Positions 1 through 8,638 of a DNA stretch of 64,000 nt are shown piece by piece. The notes beneath the pieces are model-generated. The model did not search any database and was not told where the DNA came from. It saw only the letters and a list, made by a program, of their open reading frames with translations. Source of the stretch: Bacteroidota bacterium (GTDB lineage: Bacteria; Bacteroidota; Bacteroidia; Chitinophagales; Saprospiraceae); the NCBI GenBank assembly GCA_963169325.1, contig CAUJEY010000093.1, positions 50,117 to 114,116 of the forward strand, read 5' to 3'. The position numbers were made by a program, and so were the translations under genes. Positions within the stretch are counted from its first letter, which is position 1. Every line of letters begins with the position of its first letter.

Positions 1-336
1 CGCCGGTGGCGGGGTAGCAATTTCGTTGTAAAACCGACTGTTAGCCGGTTGAACGAACAACACATAAAGCGCCTTCTCTCGCAGCCACGACAGGTTTTTA
101 AAAACAAAAGAACCATCCGGCGCCACCGCTGCCGAATCGACCACCGTGCCCTCGTATGAAGAGATCAACTGTTTGTAAAAATTGGGTTTTACCAGGTACA
201 CCGTCGGGCGCCAACCCTCGCCCAGGGCAATTTCACCGGAAAGGCGGGCGCTGCGGTCATTGTTTTGGGAACAAGCGGGATGGAATAATAAGATGCCGGA
301 AAGTAAAATGAAAAACGGCGCGGGTCGAAAGTTCAT
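1..336 (-). CDS. Lipoprotein, N-terminal part only (gene runs off the left edge)
   Basis: An open frame of 112 codons begins with ATG at 334-336 and has no stop before base 1, so only the N-terminus is visible. Residues 1-22 form a signal peptide with a lipobox-like end (FHPAC, Cys22), so the product is probably a lipoprotein. The next part, SGEIALGEGWRPTVYLV followed by VDSAAVAPDGSFVFKNL, has the rhythm of the N-terminal beta-sandwich found before thioredoxin-like domains in Bacteroidota (DUF4369-like). That is a pattern impression, not a domain hit. A TATCTTTG promoter box lies about 20 bases upstream of the start. The catalytic part, if there is one, is outside the window. Confidence 0.7.
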   Translation of the reverse strand, partial: MNFRPAPFFILLSGILLFHPACSQNNDRSARLSGEIALGEGWRPTVYLVKPNFYKQLISSYEGTVVDSAAVAPDGSFVFKNLSWLREKALYVLFVQPANSRFYNEIATPPPA

Positions 337-354
337 GCGGGAAATGCTTTGGGG

Positions 355-362
355 CAAAGATA
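355..362 (-). promoter_or_regulatory. TATCTTTG -7 box for the edge lipoprotein
   Basis: Exact match to the Bacteroidota -7 consensus TAnnTTTG on the minus strand. It would start transcription roughly 15 bases before the ATG at 336. I see no clear -33 TTTG. Confidence 0.55.
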
Positions 363-445
363 GGTAACGGGCTCCCCCGTTTACTAATACGGATCAGGGC
401 TTGTATGGTATTTTCCGGGGAGAGTTTTGAAAACGACATCTGCAC

Positions 446-491
446 AAAAAAAGGAGTGGGCTGCCTGAGTTCAAAACCCAGACAGCCCACT
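446..491 (-). terminator. Intrinsic terminator downstream of rny
   Basis: Minus-strand stem AGTGGGCTG pairs with CAGCCCACT (455-463 with 483-491). Part of the loop can extend the stem, and seven T residues follow (446-452). It closes the pheT-zapA-rny run. Confidence 0.75.
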
Positions 492-495
492 ATTT

Positions 496-570
496 TCTAA
501 CCAGGAACCTTCAAACCAGAAACCCTCCAACCAGAAACCTTCAAACCAGAAACCTTCTAACCAGAAACCT
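496..570. repeat. Five tandem copies of a 15-nt word after rny
   Basis: Copies at 496-510, 511-525, 526-540, 541-555 and 556-570 all follow T-C/T-N-A-A-C-C-A-G-R-A-A-C-C-Y; a typical copy is TCAAACCAGAAACCT. The last base of the array is the last base of the rny stop codon. The array lies between that stop and the terminator, so it is transcribed. The same word recurs at 8548-8562, 22799-22919 and 24261-24286. Confidence 0.9.
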
Positions 571-2252
571 TACCTGGCATACGCCACAGCCCGCTTCTCC
601 CGGATAACGGTCACCTTGATCTGGCCCGGGTATTGCATTTCGTCCTGAATTTTTTGCGAAATCATAAACGACAGGTCGTCGGCGTACTGGTCGCTGACTT
701 TGTCGGCTTCCACGATCACGCGCAACTCGCGGCCGGCTTGCATGGCAAAGGCTTTCGACACACCTTCGTAGCCCATGGCGATATCTTCGAGTTCGCCGAT
801 ACGTTTGAGGTAGTTTTCGAGAATTTCGCGGCGTGCGCCGGGGCGCGCGCCGGAAATGGCATCGCAAGCCTGGATGATGGGCGAAATGATGTTGTTCATC
901 TCTACCTCGTCGTGGTGGGCGCCAACGGCGTTGATGATCACCGGATGTTCGCCGTACTGTTCGCAGAGTTTCATGCCGACAAGGGCGTGCGACAGTTCGG
1001 TCTCTTCTTCTGCTACTTTCCCGATGTCGTGTAACAGACCGGCCCGTTTAGCCATTTTGATCTGTTTCGGGTTGAGGCCAAGTTCGGCAGCCATGATGGC
1101 GCAGAGGTCGGCGGTTTCCACGGAGTGTTTGAGCAAATTCTGGCCGTAGGAAGAGCGGAAGCGCATACGGCCCACCATCCGCACCAGGGCGGGGTTGAGC
1201 CCGTGAATACCGAGTTCGATCACGGTGCGTTCGCCGATCTCGATGATTTGTTCTTCGAGTTGTTTGCGCACCTTGGCCACCACTTCTTCGATACGGGCCG
1301 GGTGAATACGGCCGTCGGCCACCAAGCGTTGCAGCGACAGGCGCGCCACTTCGCGGCGGATGGGGTCGAAGGAGGAAATTACAATGGCTTCCGGCGTATC
1401 GTCTACGATAATCTCCACACCGGTGGCGGCTTCCAGGGCGCGAATGTTGCGGCCTTCGCGACCGATGATCTGGCCCTTCATGTCGTCGTTTTCCAGGTTG
1501 AATACCGACACCGTATTTTCGATGGTGAACTCGGCAGCCATCCGCTGGATGGTTTGGATGACGATTTTTTTGGCTTCCTTGCTGGCATTTAGTTTGGCCT
1601 GGGTCACGGCTTCTTTTACGATAGCCATCACCTCGCTTTCGCTCTTGGCTCGCACGGCATCCAACAGTTGGTCTTTGGCATCCTGTTGGTTCAGTTGGGC
1701 GATCATCTCCAGCGCTTTGATGCGCTCTTCGTTGGCGGCGTCGAGTTCTTCTCTTTTCTTTTGAACAATCTTCAGTTGTTTGTCCAAGTTTTCGCGCAGG
1801 GTCTCTACTTCCAGTTCTTTGTTTTCCAGGTCTGCTTTCCGGGCATTTACTTCATCGATCCGGGCCTGGAATGCGTCCTGCTGCACTTGCAGGTCTTTTT
1901 GACGGCTCAGCACATCCATTTCCATCTCCTTCAGGGTGAGCTGGTGCTGCGCCTTTTCACTGTCGAATTGGCTGCGCATTTGCGCGTAGCGCTCTTTGGC
2001 CTCCTGAATCTTCTGCTGCTTGATGCGCTCGTTTTCCGCTTCCGCTTTACCAACGACTTTTTCAGCCTGAATTGCGGCTTCATCGGTAAGCCGTTTGGCG
2101 GTCAGGCGGGCTTCCTGTATAGCCAGATCGGCCTGGCGGTTGCTTTCTTCGATCGCTTTTTGATTCGACTTTTTTACCGCCGAATTAGCGATAAAATACG
2201 CCACGATACCACCAACAACCAACCCTATGACAAGTCCCGTTATAATCTCCAT
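570..2252 (-). CDS. rny: Ribonuclease Y
   Basis: Membrane-anchored endoribonuclease that starts mRNA decay. The 560 residues show an N-terminal membrane helix (residues 4-22), a long charged coiled coil (about 25-200), a KH RNA-binding domain with GREGRNIR at 264-271, and an HD phosphohydrolase domain with LLHDIGK around 406-412 and a later AHHDE motif. The family is usually about 510-530 residues; the extra length is in the coiled coil. It is the last gene of the minus-strand run pheT-zapA-rny, an order I know from other Bacteroidota. The start encodes [10 protein letters not shown], which begins directly at the membrane helix as expected. Five 15-nt repeats abut its stop codon. Confidence 0.97.
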   Translation of the reverse strand: MEIITGLVIGLVVGGIVAYFIANSAVKKSNQKAIEESNRQADLAIQEARLTAKRLTDEAAIQAEKVVGKAEAENERIKQQKIQEAKERYAQMRSQFDSEKAQHQLTLKEMEMDVLSRQKDLQVQQDAFQARIDEVNARKADLENKELEVETLRENLDKQLKIVQKKREELDAANEERIKALEMIAQLNQQDAKDQLLDAVRAKSESEVMAIVKEAVTQAKLNASKEAKKIVIQTIQRMAAEFTIENTVSVFNLENDDMKGQIIGREGRNIRALEAATGVEIIVDDTPEAIVISSFDPIRREVARLSLQRLVADGRIHPARIEEVVAKVRKQLEEQIIEIGERTVIELGIHGLNPALVRMVGRMRFRSSYGQNLLKHSVETADLCAIMAAELGLNPKQIKMAKRAGLLHDIGKVAEEETELSHALVGMKLCEQYGEHPVIINAVGAHHDEVEMNNIISPIIQACDAISGARPGARREILENYLKRIGELEDIAMGYEGVSKAFAMQAGRELRVIVEADKVSDQYADDLSFMISQKIQDEMQYPGQIKVTVIREKRAVAYAR

Positions 2253-2308
2253 ATCGGTTGTACATTAAAAAGTTAAAAAATATATGTGAAAGGTTTAATA
2301 GGATTTAG

Positions 2309-2382
2309 CGGGTTTAACGGGTTGAGCGGGTTGAACGGGTTGAGCACTGCCGCCCAACTCGTTAAACCCGTTCAACCGTTCA
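2309..2382. repeat. Palindrome of GGGTT(T/G)A(A/G)C words between zapA and rny
   Basis: The left arm is a run of GGGTTTAAC, GGGTTGAGC and GGGTTGAAC words. The right arm carries the complement. GGGTTTAACGGGTTG (2310-2324) pairs with CAACTCGTTAAACCC (2355-2369) with one mismatch. It fills most of the gap between zapA and rny. Confidence 0.75.
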
Positions 2383-2406
2383 AATGAAACCCGACAGGAA
2401 AGTTAC

Positions 2407-2664
2407 TCAGACAACAGCCACCGGCTGCGGGCGTTGTGAGGCCCGGTGCAGTTCGACGGCGCAGGTAAGCATGGCGAGCGCAAAACAATCTTGTAGGTCA
2501 CGCGATGGTTGGCCGGTTTGAAAAGCCGTAATTTTATCGTTGATGTCCTTGGCCAGGCGGTGAATAAGCGCTTCGTCTGCGGCATTAATATTTAGCAGAT
2601 AAGGTCGCCCGGCAATCAGGATAGTGACCTGGATAATATGATTCGATTGTACTTCGTATGCCAT
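2407..2664 (-). CDS. zapA: ZapA-like cell division protein
   Basis: Short protein of the ZapA family, which stabilises FtsZ rings. The call rests on the N-terminal pattern (IQVTILIAGRPYLLNI, then a helix with HRLAKDINDKI), the small size and the position between pheT and rny, which is where Bacteroidota keep zapA. I use the ATG at 2662-2664 (MAYEVQSN). The open frame continues to a TTG at 2709, but that adds 15 residues with no similarity to the family. The C-terminal half is less conserved than in proteobacterial ZapA. Confidence 0.75.
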   Translation of the reverse strand: MAYEVQSNHIIQVTILIAGRPYLLNINAADEALIHRLAKDINDKITAFQTGQPSRDLQDCFALAMLTCAVELHRASQRPQPVAVV

Positions 2665-2867
2665 TGCGTAATCGGCCGTTGGATGATGATCGCTGAAAAG
2701 ATGCAGCAAATTTTATATGGGTTCGGTTATATTAGCACAAACCGTTCCAATCCAGTTTACTACAAGCCAGCGTTCATTCCATTGACATTGCTTTCCGGTT
2801 CAATACTGTCCGGTTTCGGTTATTAAACGGCTCCGTCTCTTTTCTCTTTTGAACAAGATCGGGAGGG

Positions 2868-5456
2868 TTATTTGCGAATAATCGCATTTAATTTATGTTC
2901 AAATGCCTGCTGCAATTGCTGCATCAAGGCATCGATTTCTTTATCCTGTAAGGTTTTTTGCGGGTCTTCAAACAGAAAACTCACGGCATAGGATTTTTTG
3001 CCTGCGCCAATTTTGTTTTCGTCTTCGAATACGTCGAACAAATTAACCTCTTTCAACAGTTTTTTAGCGGTCTTGGTTGCTATCTGGCGAATTTCGCCGA
3101 AAGACACCTGCTGGTTCAGCACCAGGGCCAAGTCCCGGCGAACCACGGGGAATCTGTTCAGTTCCTGAAACTGTATCTTATTTGCGGCAAGGGCTTTTAG
3201 CAGGTTATCAAAATTAAAATCGGCAAAAAACACTGCGTTTTTTAGATCCATTTTCCGGCTGATTGCCGGCAATACGCTGCCAAAAACTACCAACTCCTGC
3301 GGGCCGCGGTGGTAGCGCAAAGCCAGGCGAAACGGAGCATCCTGTACCACAGTTTCCTGATAACCGCTGATACCTAAGCGGGTCAGCAAATTCTGGACGT
3401 AGGCCTTTAAAGTGTAAAAATCCACTTCTTTTTTGGCTGCCGGCTGCCAGCTTTCAAGAGCGTGTGCGCCCGTGAGGAAAAGGGCGAGGCGTGCGGTTTC
3501 GCGGGAAACCCCTCCCCCATCCCCTCCCTCAAAGGGGAGGGGGGCTTGATTGCTTTCCAATCGGAAGGCAGAAACATGGAACTGGGTCAAGCCCCCCTCT
3601 CCTTCGGGGGAGGGGTTTCGCTCGTACACTTTTCCGAATTCAAACAACCGTAAATCCGGGCTTTGCCGGTTTTGGTTGTGTCGTATGGTTTCTAATCCAC
3701 TATATAACATGGTCGGCCGCAAACAGTCGAGCCCCTGATTAGCCGTATTGTGTACAAACACCAATGATGCGGCGGGCACGGGTAATAAGGCGCCTTCGCC
3801 GGTATGGTAGGCTGAGTTGGTGAGCGACAGGTTCATGCACTCATTGAAGCCGTTGGATGCCAAAAAGTCCGCGGCAATGTTGCGCACGGCATCCGGATTG
3901 GGGCGGGGGGTGATTTCCACGCTGGTGCGTATCTGTGCCGGCATGGGCACGGTATCCAGCCCGTAAACGCGCAGGATTTCTTCCACTACATCGGCTTCGC
4001 GGATGACGTCGGGTTTGTTCGTCGGAATGACGGCGGTAAAGCCTGCCGCGGATTCTTCTGCTATGCCGATTTCGAGGGCTGCCAGGATATTTCGGACGGT
4101 TTCTTTCGGTAAATTTTCGCCGATCAGGGTGTTCATCCGGGCGTATTCCACCGGTATGCGCGCCGGCGCAACAGGATTGGGGTACAGGTCGGTGATTTCG
4201 GAAGCGATTTCGCCGCCGGCCAGCTCCTGAACCAGCGAAACAGCGCGTTGCAGCGCGGTCAGGCACCCGTTCGGGTCCACACCTTTTTCAAAACTCCAGG
4301 CCGCATCGGTGCGCAGGTTGTGGCGCAGCATGGAGCGGCGGATCCATTTGGGGTTAAAAAAAGCGCTTTCGAGAAATACGTTGGTGGTGCGTTCCGTAAC
4401 GCCGCTGGTGGCGCCGCCAAATACGCCGCCAATACACATGGGGTTCGATTCGCCATCGCAGATGATCAGGTCTTCTGCGAAAAGTTTGCGGTCCACTGCA
4501 TCGAGGCTTTTAAAAACGGTGCCTTCGGGCAGGGTTTTTACCACGACTTTGCCGCCTTTAATCTGGTCGGCATCGAAGGCGTGAAGGGGTTGGCCGAGTT
4601 CGATACGGACGTAGTTGGTGAGGTCCACCACGTTATTAATTGGGCGCTGGCCTACCGCGAGCAGGCGGTTTTTCAACCAGTCGGGGCTTTCTTTGACTTT
4701 TATATTCCGAATCAATACGCCGGAGTATCGCGGGCAAGCCTCGGTATTTTCCACAACTACTTCGAGGTTGAGGTTCGATCCCGAGGCCTCGGGATGACGT
4801 TTGAAATTATCGGGAGACATAGCCGGCAGGCGAAGCGTTGCCGCAGGGTTTTCGTTTTGCCGCATCCAGGCCAACAGGTCGCGGGCTACGCCGAGGTGGT
4901 TGGTGGCGTCGGCACGGTTGGGGGTCAGGCCGATTTCATAGACAATATCGGAGGCCCGGTCCAGATATTTTGCCGCGGTGACGCCCAAGGGGGTATCGGC
5001 CGGCAGCACCATGATTCCAGCGTGGTCGTGCCCCAGGCCGAGTTCGTCTTCGGCGCAGATCATGCCTTGCGACGGCACCCCGCGCACTTTGCGTTCGGCT
5101 ATGGTAAACAACTGACCGTCTTTACTGAAAACGTTGGCGCCGGGCAGGGCCACGAGCACTTTTTGGCCAACGGCCACGTTCGGTGCACCGCACACAATGG
5201 AACGGAGCGCCTTTCCCGATCCCTCGGGGTCGGGGTCGCCGACATCGACTTTTGTAGCGGACAGGTGGTCTGTATCCGGAATACGTTCGCACGCCACCAC
5301 TACCCCGGTCACGACTTTATCCAAGTCGACCGGCGAGGGTTTTACTTCCTCCCATCCTTCCACTTCCAGTCCCAGCGATGTCAATATGTCGGCGATTTCT
5401 GTGGGTGTTTTATCTAGGTCGAGAAAATCTCGAATCCAATTCAATGAAACCTTCAT
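2868..5456 (-). CDS. pheT: Phenylalanyl-tRNA synthetase beta subunit, with in-frame palindromic insertions
   Basis: Beta chain of the alpha2-beta2 enzyme that charges tRNA-Phe. Visible parts are the EMAP-like tRNA-binding domain (about residues 39-160, with VCGAPNV), the B3/B4 editing region (HAFDADQIKGGKV; YEIGLTPNRADATNHLGVARDL near 170-190), the B5 and catalytic-like core (RLFEFGKVYERN) and the C-terminal FDX-ACB domain (FPVVRRDLALVL). At 862 residues it is longer than the usual 790-810. The excess includes about 38 residues at 613-651, encoded by a GC-rich palindrome (3505-3619). Two smaller inserts, around residues 77 and 223, are also made of palindromic GATCCC/GGGAT-like sequence. pheS is not in the window. 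Probably functional, because the frame is kept throughout. Confidence 0.96.
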   Translation of the reverse strand: MKVSLNWIRDFLDLDKTPTEIADILTSLGLEVEGWEEVKPSPVDLDKVVTGVVVACERIPDTDHLSATKVDVGDPDPEGSGKALRSIVCGAPNVAVGQKVLVALPGANVFSKDGQLFTIAERKVRGVPSQGMICAEDELGLGHDHAGIMVLPADTPLGVTAAKYLDRASDIVYEIGLTPNRADATNHLGVARDLLAWMRQNENPAATLRLPAMSPDNFKRHPEASGSNLNLEVVVENTEACPRYSGVLIRNIKVKESPDWLKNRLLAVGQRPINNVVDLTNYVRIELGQPLHAFDADQIKGGKVVVKTLPEGTVFKSLDAVDRKLFAEDLIICDGESNPMCIGGVFGGATSGVTERTTNVFLESAFFNPKWIRRSMLRHNLRTDAAWSFEKGVDPNGCLTALQRAVSLVQELAGGEIASEITDLYPNPVAPARIPVEYARMNTLIGENLPKETVRNILAALEIGIAEESAAGFTAVIPTNKPDVIREADVVEEILRVYGLDTVPMPAQIRTSVEITPRPNPDAVRNIAADFLASNGFNECMNLSLTNSAYHTGEGALLPVPAASLVFVHNTANQGLDCLRPTMLYSGLETIRHNQNRQSPDLRLFEFGKVYERNPSPEGEGGLTQFHVSAFRLESNQAPLPFEGGDGGGVSRETARLALFLTGAHALESWQPAAKKEVDFYTLKAYVQNLLTRLGISGYQETVVQDAPFRLALRYHRGPQELVVFGSVLPAISRKMDLKNAVFFADFNFDNLLKALAANKIQFQELNRFPVVRRDLALVLNQQVSFGEIRQIATKTAKKLLKEVNLFDVFEDENKIGAGKKSYAVSFLFEDPQKTLQDKEIDALMQQLQQAFEHKLNAIIRK
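3505..3619. repeat. Palindromic element inserted in frame in pheT
   Basis: Outer arms GAAACCCCTCCCCC (3505-3518) and GGGGGAGGGGTTTC (3606-3619) are exact inverse complements. Inner arms GAGGGGGGCTTGA (3537-3549) and TCAAGCCCCCCTC (3587-3599) are too. Each arm has its own small hairpin. The element encodes a Gly/Pro/Glu-rich stretch (SPEGEGG ... PFEGGDGGG) between conserved pheT segments. Confidence 0.9.
4778..4795. repeat. 18-bp perfect palindrome inside pheT
   Basis: ATCCCGAGGCCTCGGGAT is its own reverse complement. It encodes the HPEASG stretch near residue 223, just before the conserved VENTEACPRYSG segment. Confidence 0.8.
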
Positions 5457-5771
5457 TTGCTCTGAAAATCGATCAGATTATATGCATTGGGTATGGCACC
5501 TTGGCCTTTCAATGCGCTAAGGTAGTGAGGTTTCGGGAAAATTAATCACTCATGTTAAATCAGGGTAAAATCGTTTCGGAAATGGCATGTATCGGGAAGG
5601 AGTACCGGACGACGCATTTACTGAACTGGTGGTGTGTAAAAAATGCGCTACTAACGCAGGTACCTTAACCAATTACTCCGTAGTAGGGAGATAGCCCCTG
5701 AGTAATACGAGCGCGATGAACATGGCAAGGCGATTTTTCATGCGCGGTAAATCTAAGGGAAAAGCATATCA
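5457..5771. other. Gap between divergent pheT and the CNNM gene
   Basis: The only feature I can name is a 22-codon minus-strand ORF (see 5673-5741). A weak pheT promoter candidate TACCTTAG (one mismatch to TAnnTTTG) lies at 5518-5525. No RNA gene or repeat word is visible. Confidence 0.4.
5673..5741 (-). other. 22-codon ORF resembling a signal peptide
   Basis: ATG at 5739-5741 opens MKNRLAMFIALVLLRGYLPTTE and then TAA. It has the shape of a Sec signal peptide with nothing after it. It may be the remnant of a decayed exported-protein gene, or chance. Confidence 0.2.
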
Positions 5772-5779
5772 TACATTTG
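5772..5779 (+). promoter_or_regulatory. TACATTTG -7 box for the CNNM/CorC gene
   Basis: Exact TAnnTTTG match, about 25 bases before the GTG start at 5804. No good -33 element seen. Confidence 0.5.
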
Positions 5780-5803
5780 CATCTCACAAAATAATGTCCT
5801 CCC

Positions 5804-7069
5804 GTGGAACTCTTCGTTATTCTACTCTTTAACCTCATTAACGGCGTATTCGCGCTGTCGGAAATTGCCCTGGTATCCGTCAAAAAGCAACGTATGATTC
5901 AACTGGCGGAAAGCGGCAACGCCCGCGCCCAAACGGTGCTCGGGCTGTTGAAAAACCCCGAAGGCTTTCTTTCTGCCGTGCAAATCGGCATTACGCTCAT
6001 CGGCATTATATCGGGCGTGTACGGTGGGGCTGCATTGACCGACAACTTCCGACCTGTGGTGGAACAGGTGGAAGTCCTTCGTCCATACGCCAATGAAATT
6101 GCTTACACGCTGGTAGTAGCGCTCATCACCTACCTTTCCATTGTCATTGGCGAACTGATTCCCAAGACCCTTGCCATGAAGTTCGCCGAGCCTGTTGCGT
6201 TGGGCATTGCCGGGTTCATTCGCCTTTTTTCACGTATGGCTCATCCCTTTGTGTGGTTGCTTACCAGGTCAACCAACCTGGTTTTTAAAATTTTCAGGAT
6301 CAAGCCTGTTCAGGAAGAAAAAATGACTGATGAGGAACTTCGTTATGTCATTAAAACTGCCGGCCGACAAGGGCTGTTAGATAAAGACGAAAGCGAGTTG
6401 CACCAAAATGTGTTGTCATTCAGTGAATTGAGGGTAAAAAATATAATGACGCACCGGCTCGAAGTCGAGTGGGTGGACATCACCGACTCATCGGAAGCCA
6501 TCACACAACAACTGCGTCAGAGCAACCATTTTCAGTTCCCCCTTTGCAAAGACGGTTACGACAACATACTCGGCTATCTCCACGTCAAAGACTTTTTCAT
6601 CAATAAGGATCAGTCTGATTTCAACTTGCTCAGCATCCTTCGCGAGCCGGTGTACGTGCCGGAAAATTTGTATGCCAGTGATGCGCTCCAGCAATTTAAA
6701 AAACGCCGGTGCTACTTCGGTATCGTAGTGGACGAGTTCGGCGCCTTCGAAGGCGTCATTACCCTGCATGACCTCGCAGAAGCATTGGTCGGCAATTTGC
6801 CGGGTAACGACAACGATGAGCCCGAAATCACAAAGCGTACTGACGGCTCACTGCTCGTGAGTGGCAGTATTCTCATCAGTGAACTAAATCAATATCTGGA
6901 TAAAATTTTTATCCCGGAAAAAAGTGCGCAGTACTCTACGCTGGCGGGTTTTATCATTCATCACCTCGAACGTATACCCGATGTGAGCGAGCAGTTTGAC
7001 TACAACGGTTACAGCATCGAAATCGTGGATAAAGACGGGGCTCGAATTGATCAGATAATTTTGAAATAA
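5804..7069 (+). CDS. CNNM/HlyC-CorC family membrane protein
   Basis: Integral membrane protein of the DUF21-CBS-CorC family, linked to magnesium or cobalt transport and once called hemolysin-like. The first about 190 residues are the DUF21 domain with hydrophobic helices (LFVILLFNLINGVFALSEI; an ISGVYGG segment; VALITYLSIVIGELIPK). A CBS pair follows (about 205-330, with VDEFGAFEGVITLHDLAEALVG). The C-terminal CorC_HlyC domain ends the protein. Start is GTG at 5804, because MELFVILLFNLINGVFALSE matches the usual family N-terminus and no in-frame ATG is closer. It stands alone, convergent with murA. Confidence 0.93.
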   Translation: MELFVILLFNLINGVFALSEIALVSVKKQRMIQLAESGNARAQTVLGLLKNPEGFLSAVQIGITLIGIISGVYGGAALTDNFRPVVEQVEVLRPYANEIAYTLVVALITYLSIVIGELIPKTLAMKFAEPVALGIAGFIRLFSRMAHPFVWLLTRSTNLVFKIFRIKPVQEEKMTDEELRYVIKTAGRQGLLDKDESELHQNVLSFSELRVKNIMTHRLEVEWVDITDSSEAITQQLRQSNHFQFPLCKDGYDNILGYLHVKDFFINKDQSDFNLLSILREPVYVPENLYASDALQQFKKRRCYFGIVVDEFGAFEGVITLHDLAEALVGNLPGNDNDEPEITKRTDGSLLVSGSILISELNQYLDKIFIPEKSAQYSTLAGFIIHHLERIPDVSEQFDYNGYSIEIVDKDGARIDQIILK

Positions 7070-7212
7070 ACGTGGCGGGTTTGCCTCAGGTAATTCTCGC
7101 ACAAATAATAAATCCAGCTGTATTCCTTTACAAACGGTGCGAAATACAAGGTCGTTCGGCCAAACCCGAAACCCAGGCGGGGCGCAGATTGATAAAATTT
7201 TGGTGAAAAATA

Positions 7213-8529
7213 TCAAACCCGACTGATTTTTGCCCCAATTGCATTCAACCGCTGATCGATGTACTGATACCCGCGGTCAATCTGGTTCACGTTGTGTATG
7301 ATGCTTTTGCCTTTTGCCGACAGTGCGGCGATGAGCAGCGCCTGGCCGGCCCGGATATCGGGAGAGGTCATCTCGATGCCGCGTAATTGGGAACGGCGGT
7401 CGAGGCCGATGACCGTGGCGCGGTGGGGGTCGCAAAGGATGATCTGGGCGCCCATGTCGATGAGTTTATCCACGAAAAACAAGCGGCTCTCAAACATTTT
7501 CTGGTGAATCAGCACGCTGCCGCGCGCCTGTGTGGCCGTGACTAGCATGATGGACATCAGGTCGGGCGTAAAGCCGGGCCAGGGGGCATCGTAGATGGTG
7601 AGAATGGAACCATCGATAAAAGTGCTGATCTCGTAGTGTTCCTGGGCCGGGATGTACAGGTCGTCGCCGCGCCGCTCGATGATGATGCCGAGTCGTTCGA
7701 AGGTATGTGGGATGATGCCGAGGTGATCGATACCGGCGTTTTTGATCGTAATTTCGGATTGCGTCATGGCGGCCAGGCCGATAAAACTGCCCACTTCAAT
7801 CATGTCGGGCAGGCAGCGGTGTTGAGCGCCGCCGAGTTGTTCCACCCCTTCGATGTGGAGCAGGTTGGAGCCAAGGCCGTCGATTTTGGCGCCCATGTCC
7901 TTTAGCATACGGCAGAGTTGCTGCACATAAGGTTCGCAGGCTGCATTGTAAATGCTTGTTTTCCCTTTTGCCAGTACGGCGGCCATGACTACATTGGCGG
8001 TGCCGGTCACTGAAATTTCATCCATGTGGATGTACGCGCCCTGCAATCCGCCTTTGGGTTGCTGGATGTAATAAATGTCCTTTTCGTCGTCGTATTTGAA
8101 TTCGGCAGCCAGTTTCTGGAAGCCCAGGAAGTGGGTGTCTAAACGCCGCCGGCCGATCTTGTCGCCGCCGGGCTTTGGCAGTGCCGCCCGGCCGAACCGC
8201 GCCAGCAAAGGGCCGATGAGCATCACGGAACCGCGCAGGCGCTGCGCGTCTTTCATAAAGGCGTCGGAGCGCAGGTAATCGATGTTGATCGTCCCGGCAC
8301 AGAAGCGATAGGTATCCGGGGCGAGTTGTTCGACGGTTACGCCGAGGCCTTTTAACAACTCGATCAGTTTATTGACATCCAGGATGTTGGGTATATTGCT
8401 GATGGTCACCGGGTCGTCGGTGAGCAATACGGCGCTGATGACTTGCAGGGCTTCGTTTTTAGCGCCCTGGGGGTGGAGCTCGCCGCGCAGGGGCGTGCCG
8501 CCGGTGACTTCGAAGGTATCGAGTTGCAT
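7213..8529 (-). CDS. murA: UDP-N-acetylglucosamine 1-carboxyvinyltransferase (MurA), Asp-type active site
   Basis: First committed step of peptidoglycan synthesis: transfers enolpyruvyl from PEP to UDP-GlcNAc in the cytoplasm. Full length at 438 residues with the EPSP-synthase fold signatures (GAKNEALQ near residue 22; LPKPGGDKIGRRRLDTH around 117-133; the DRGYQYIDQRL end). The loop residue that is Cys115 in E. coli MurA is Asp123 here (codon at 8161-8163). Cys-to-Asp enzymes are known to be active but insensitive to fosfomycin. A near-consensus AATCTTTG lies at 8597-8604 upstream. One copy of the 15-nt word also found after rny lies between this box and the start. Confidence 0.96.
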   Translation of the reverse strand: MQLDTFEVTGGTPLRGELHPQGAKNEALQVISAVLLTDDPVTISNIPNILDVNKLIELLKGLGVTVEQLAPDTYRFCAGTINIDYLRSDAFMKDAQRLRGSVMLIGPLLARFGRAALPKPGGDKIGRRRLDTHFLGFQKLAAEFKYDDEKDIYYIQQPKGGLQGAYIHMDEISVTGTANVVMAAVLAKGKTSIYNAACEPYVQQLCRMLKDMGAKIDGLGSNLLHIEGVEQLGGAQHRCLPDMIEVGSFIGLAAMTQSEITIKNAGIDHLGIIPHTFERLGIIIERRGDDLYIPAQEHYEISTFIDGSILTIYDAPWPGFTPDLMSIMLVTATQARGSVLIHQKMFESRLFFVDKLIDMGAQIILCDPHRATVIGLDRRSQLRGIEMTSPDIRAGQALLIAALSAKGKSIIHNVNQIDRGYQYIDQRLNAIGAKISRV

Positions 8530-8547
8530 GATATTGGAAGGGTTGGA

Positions 8548-8562
8548 GGGTTTCTGGTTGGA
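8548..8562. repeat. Single 15-nt word in the murA leader
   Basis: GGGTTTCTGGTTGGA is the inverse of TCCAACCAGAAACCC, the word of the array at 496-570. It lies in the presumed 5' leader of murA. Confidence 0.7.
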
Positions 8563-8638
8563 GGAGCCCCTGTATTGCAGGGCATTCTGACGGGCAAAGA
8601 TTCAGTTAAATTCTGAAAACGGCATGTAATTTTTGCAA

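Noticed and set aside
1125..1592. Plus-strand open frame of 155 codons
   Set aside because: Antisense to the KH/HD part of rny; His/Gly/Phe-rich composition typical of a reverse-strand shadow.
4248..5417. Plus-strand open frame of 389 codons
   Set aside because: Antisense to pheT, whose minus-strand reading has clear family motifs from end to end.
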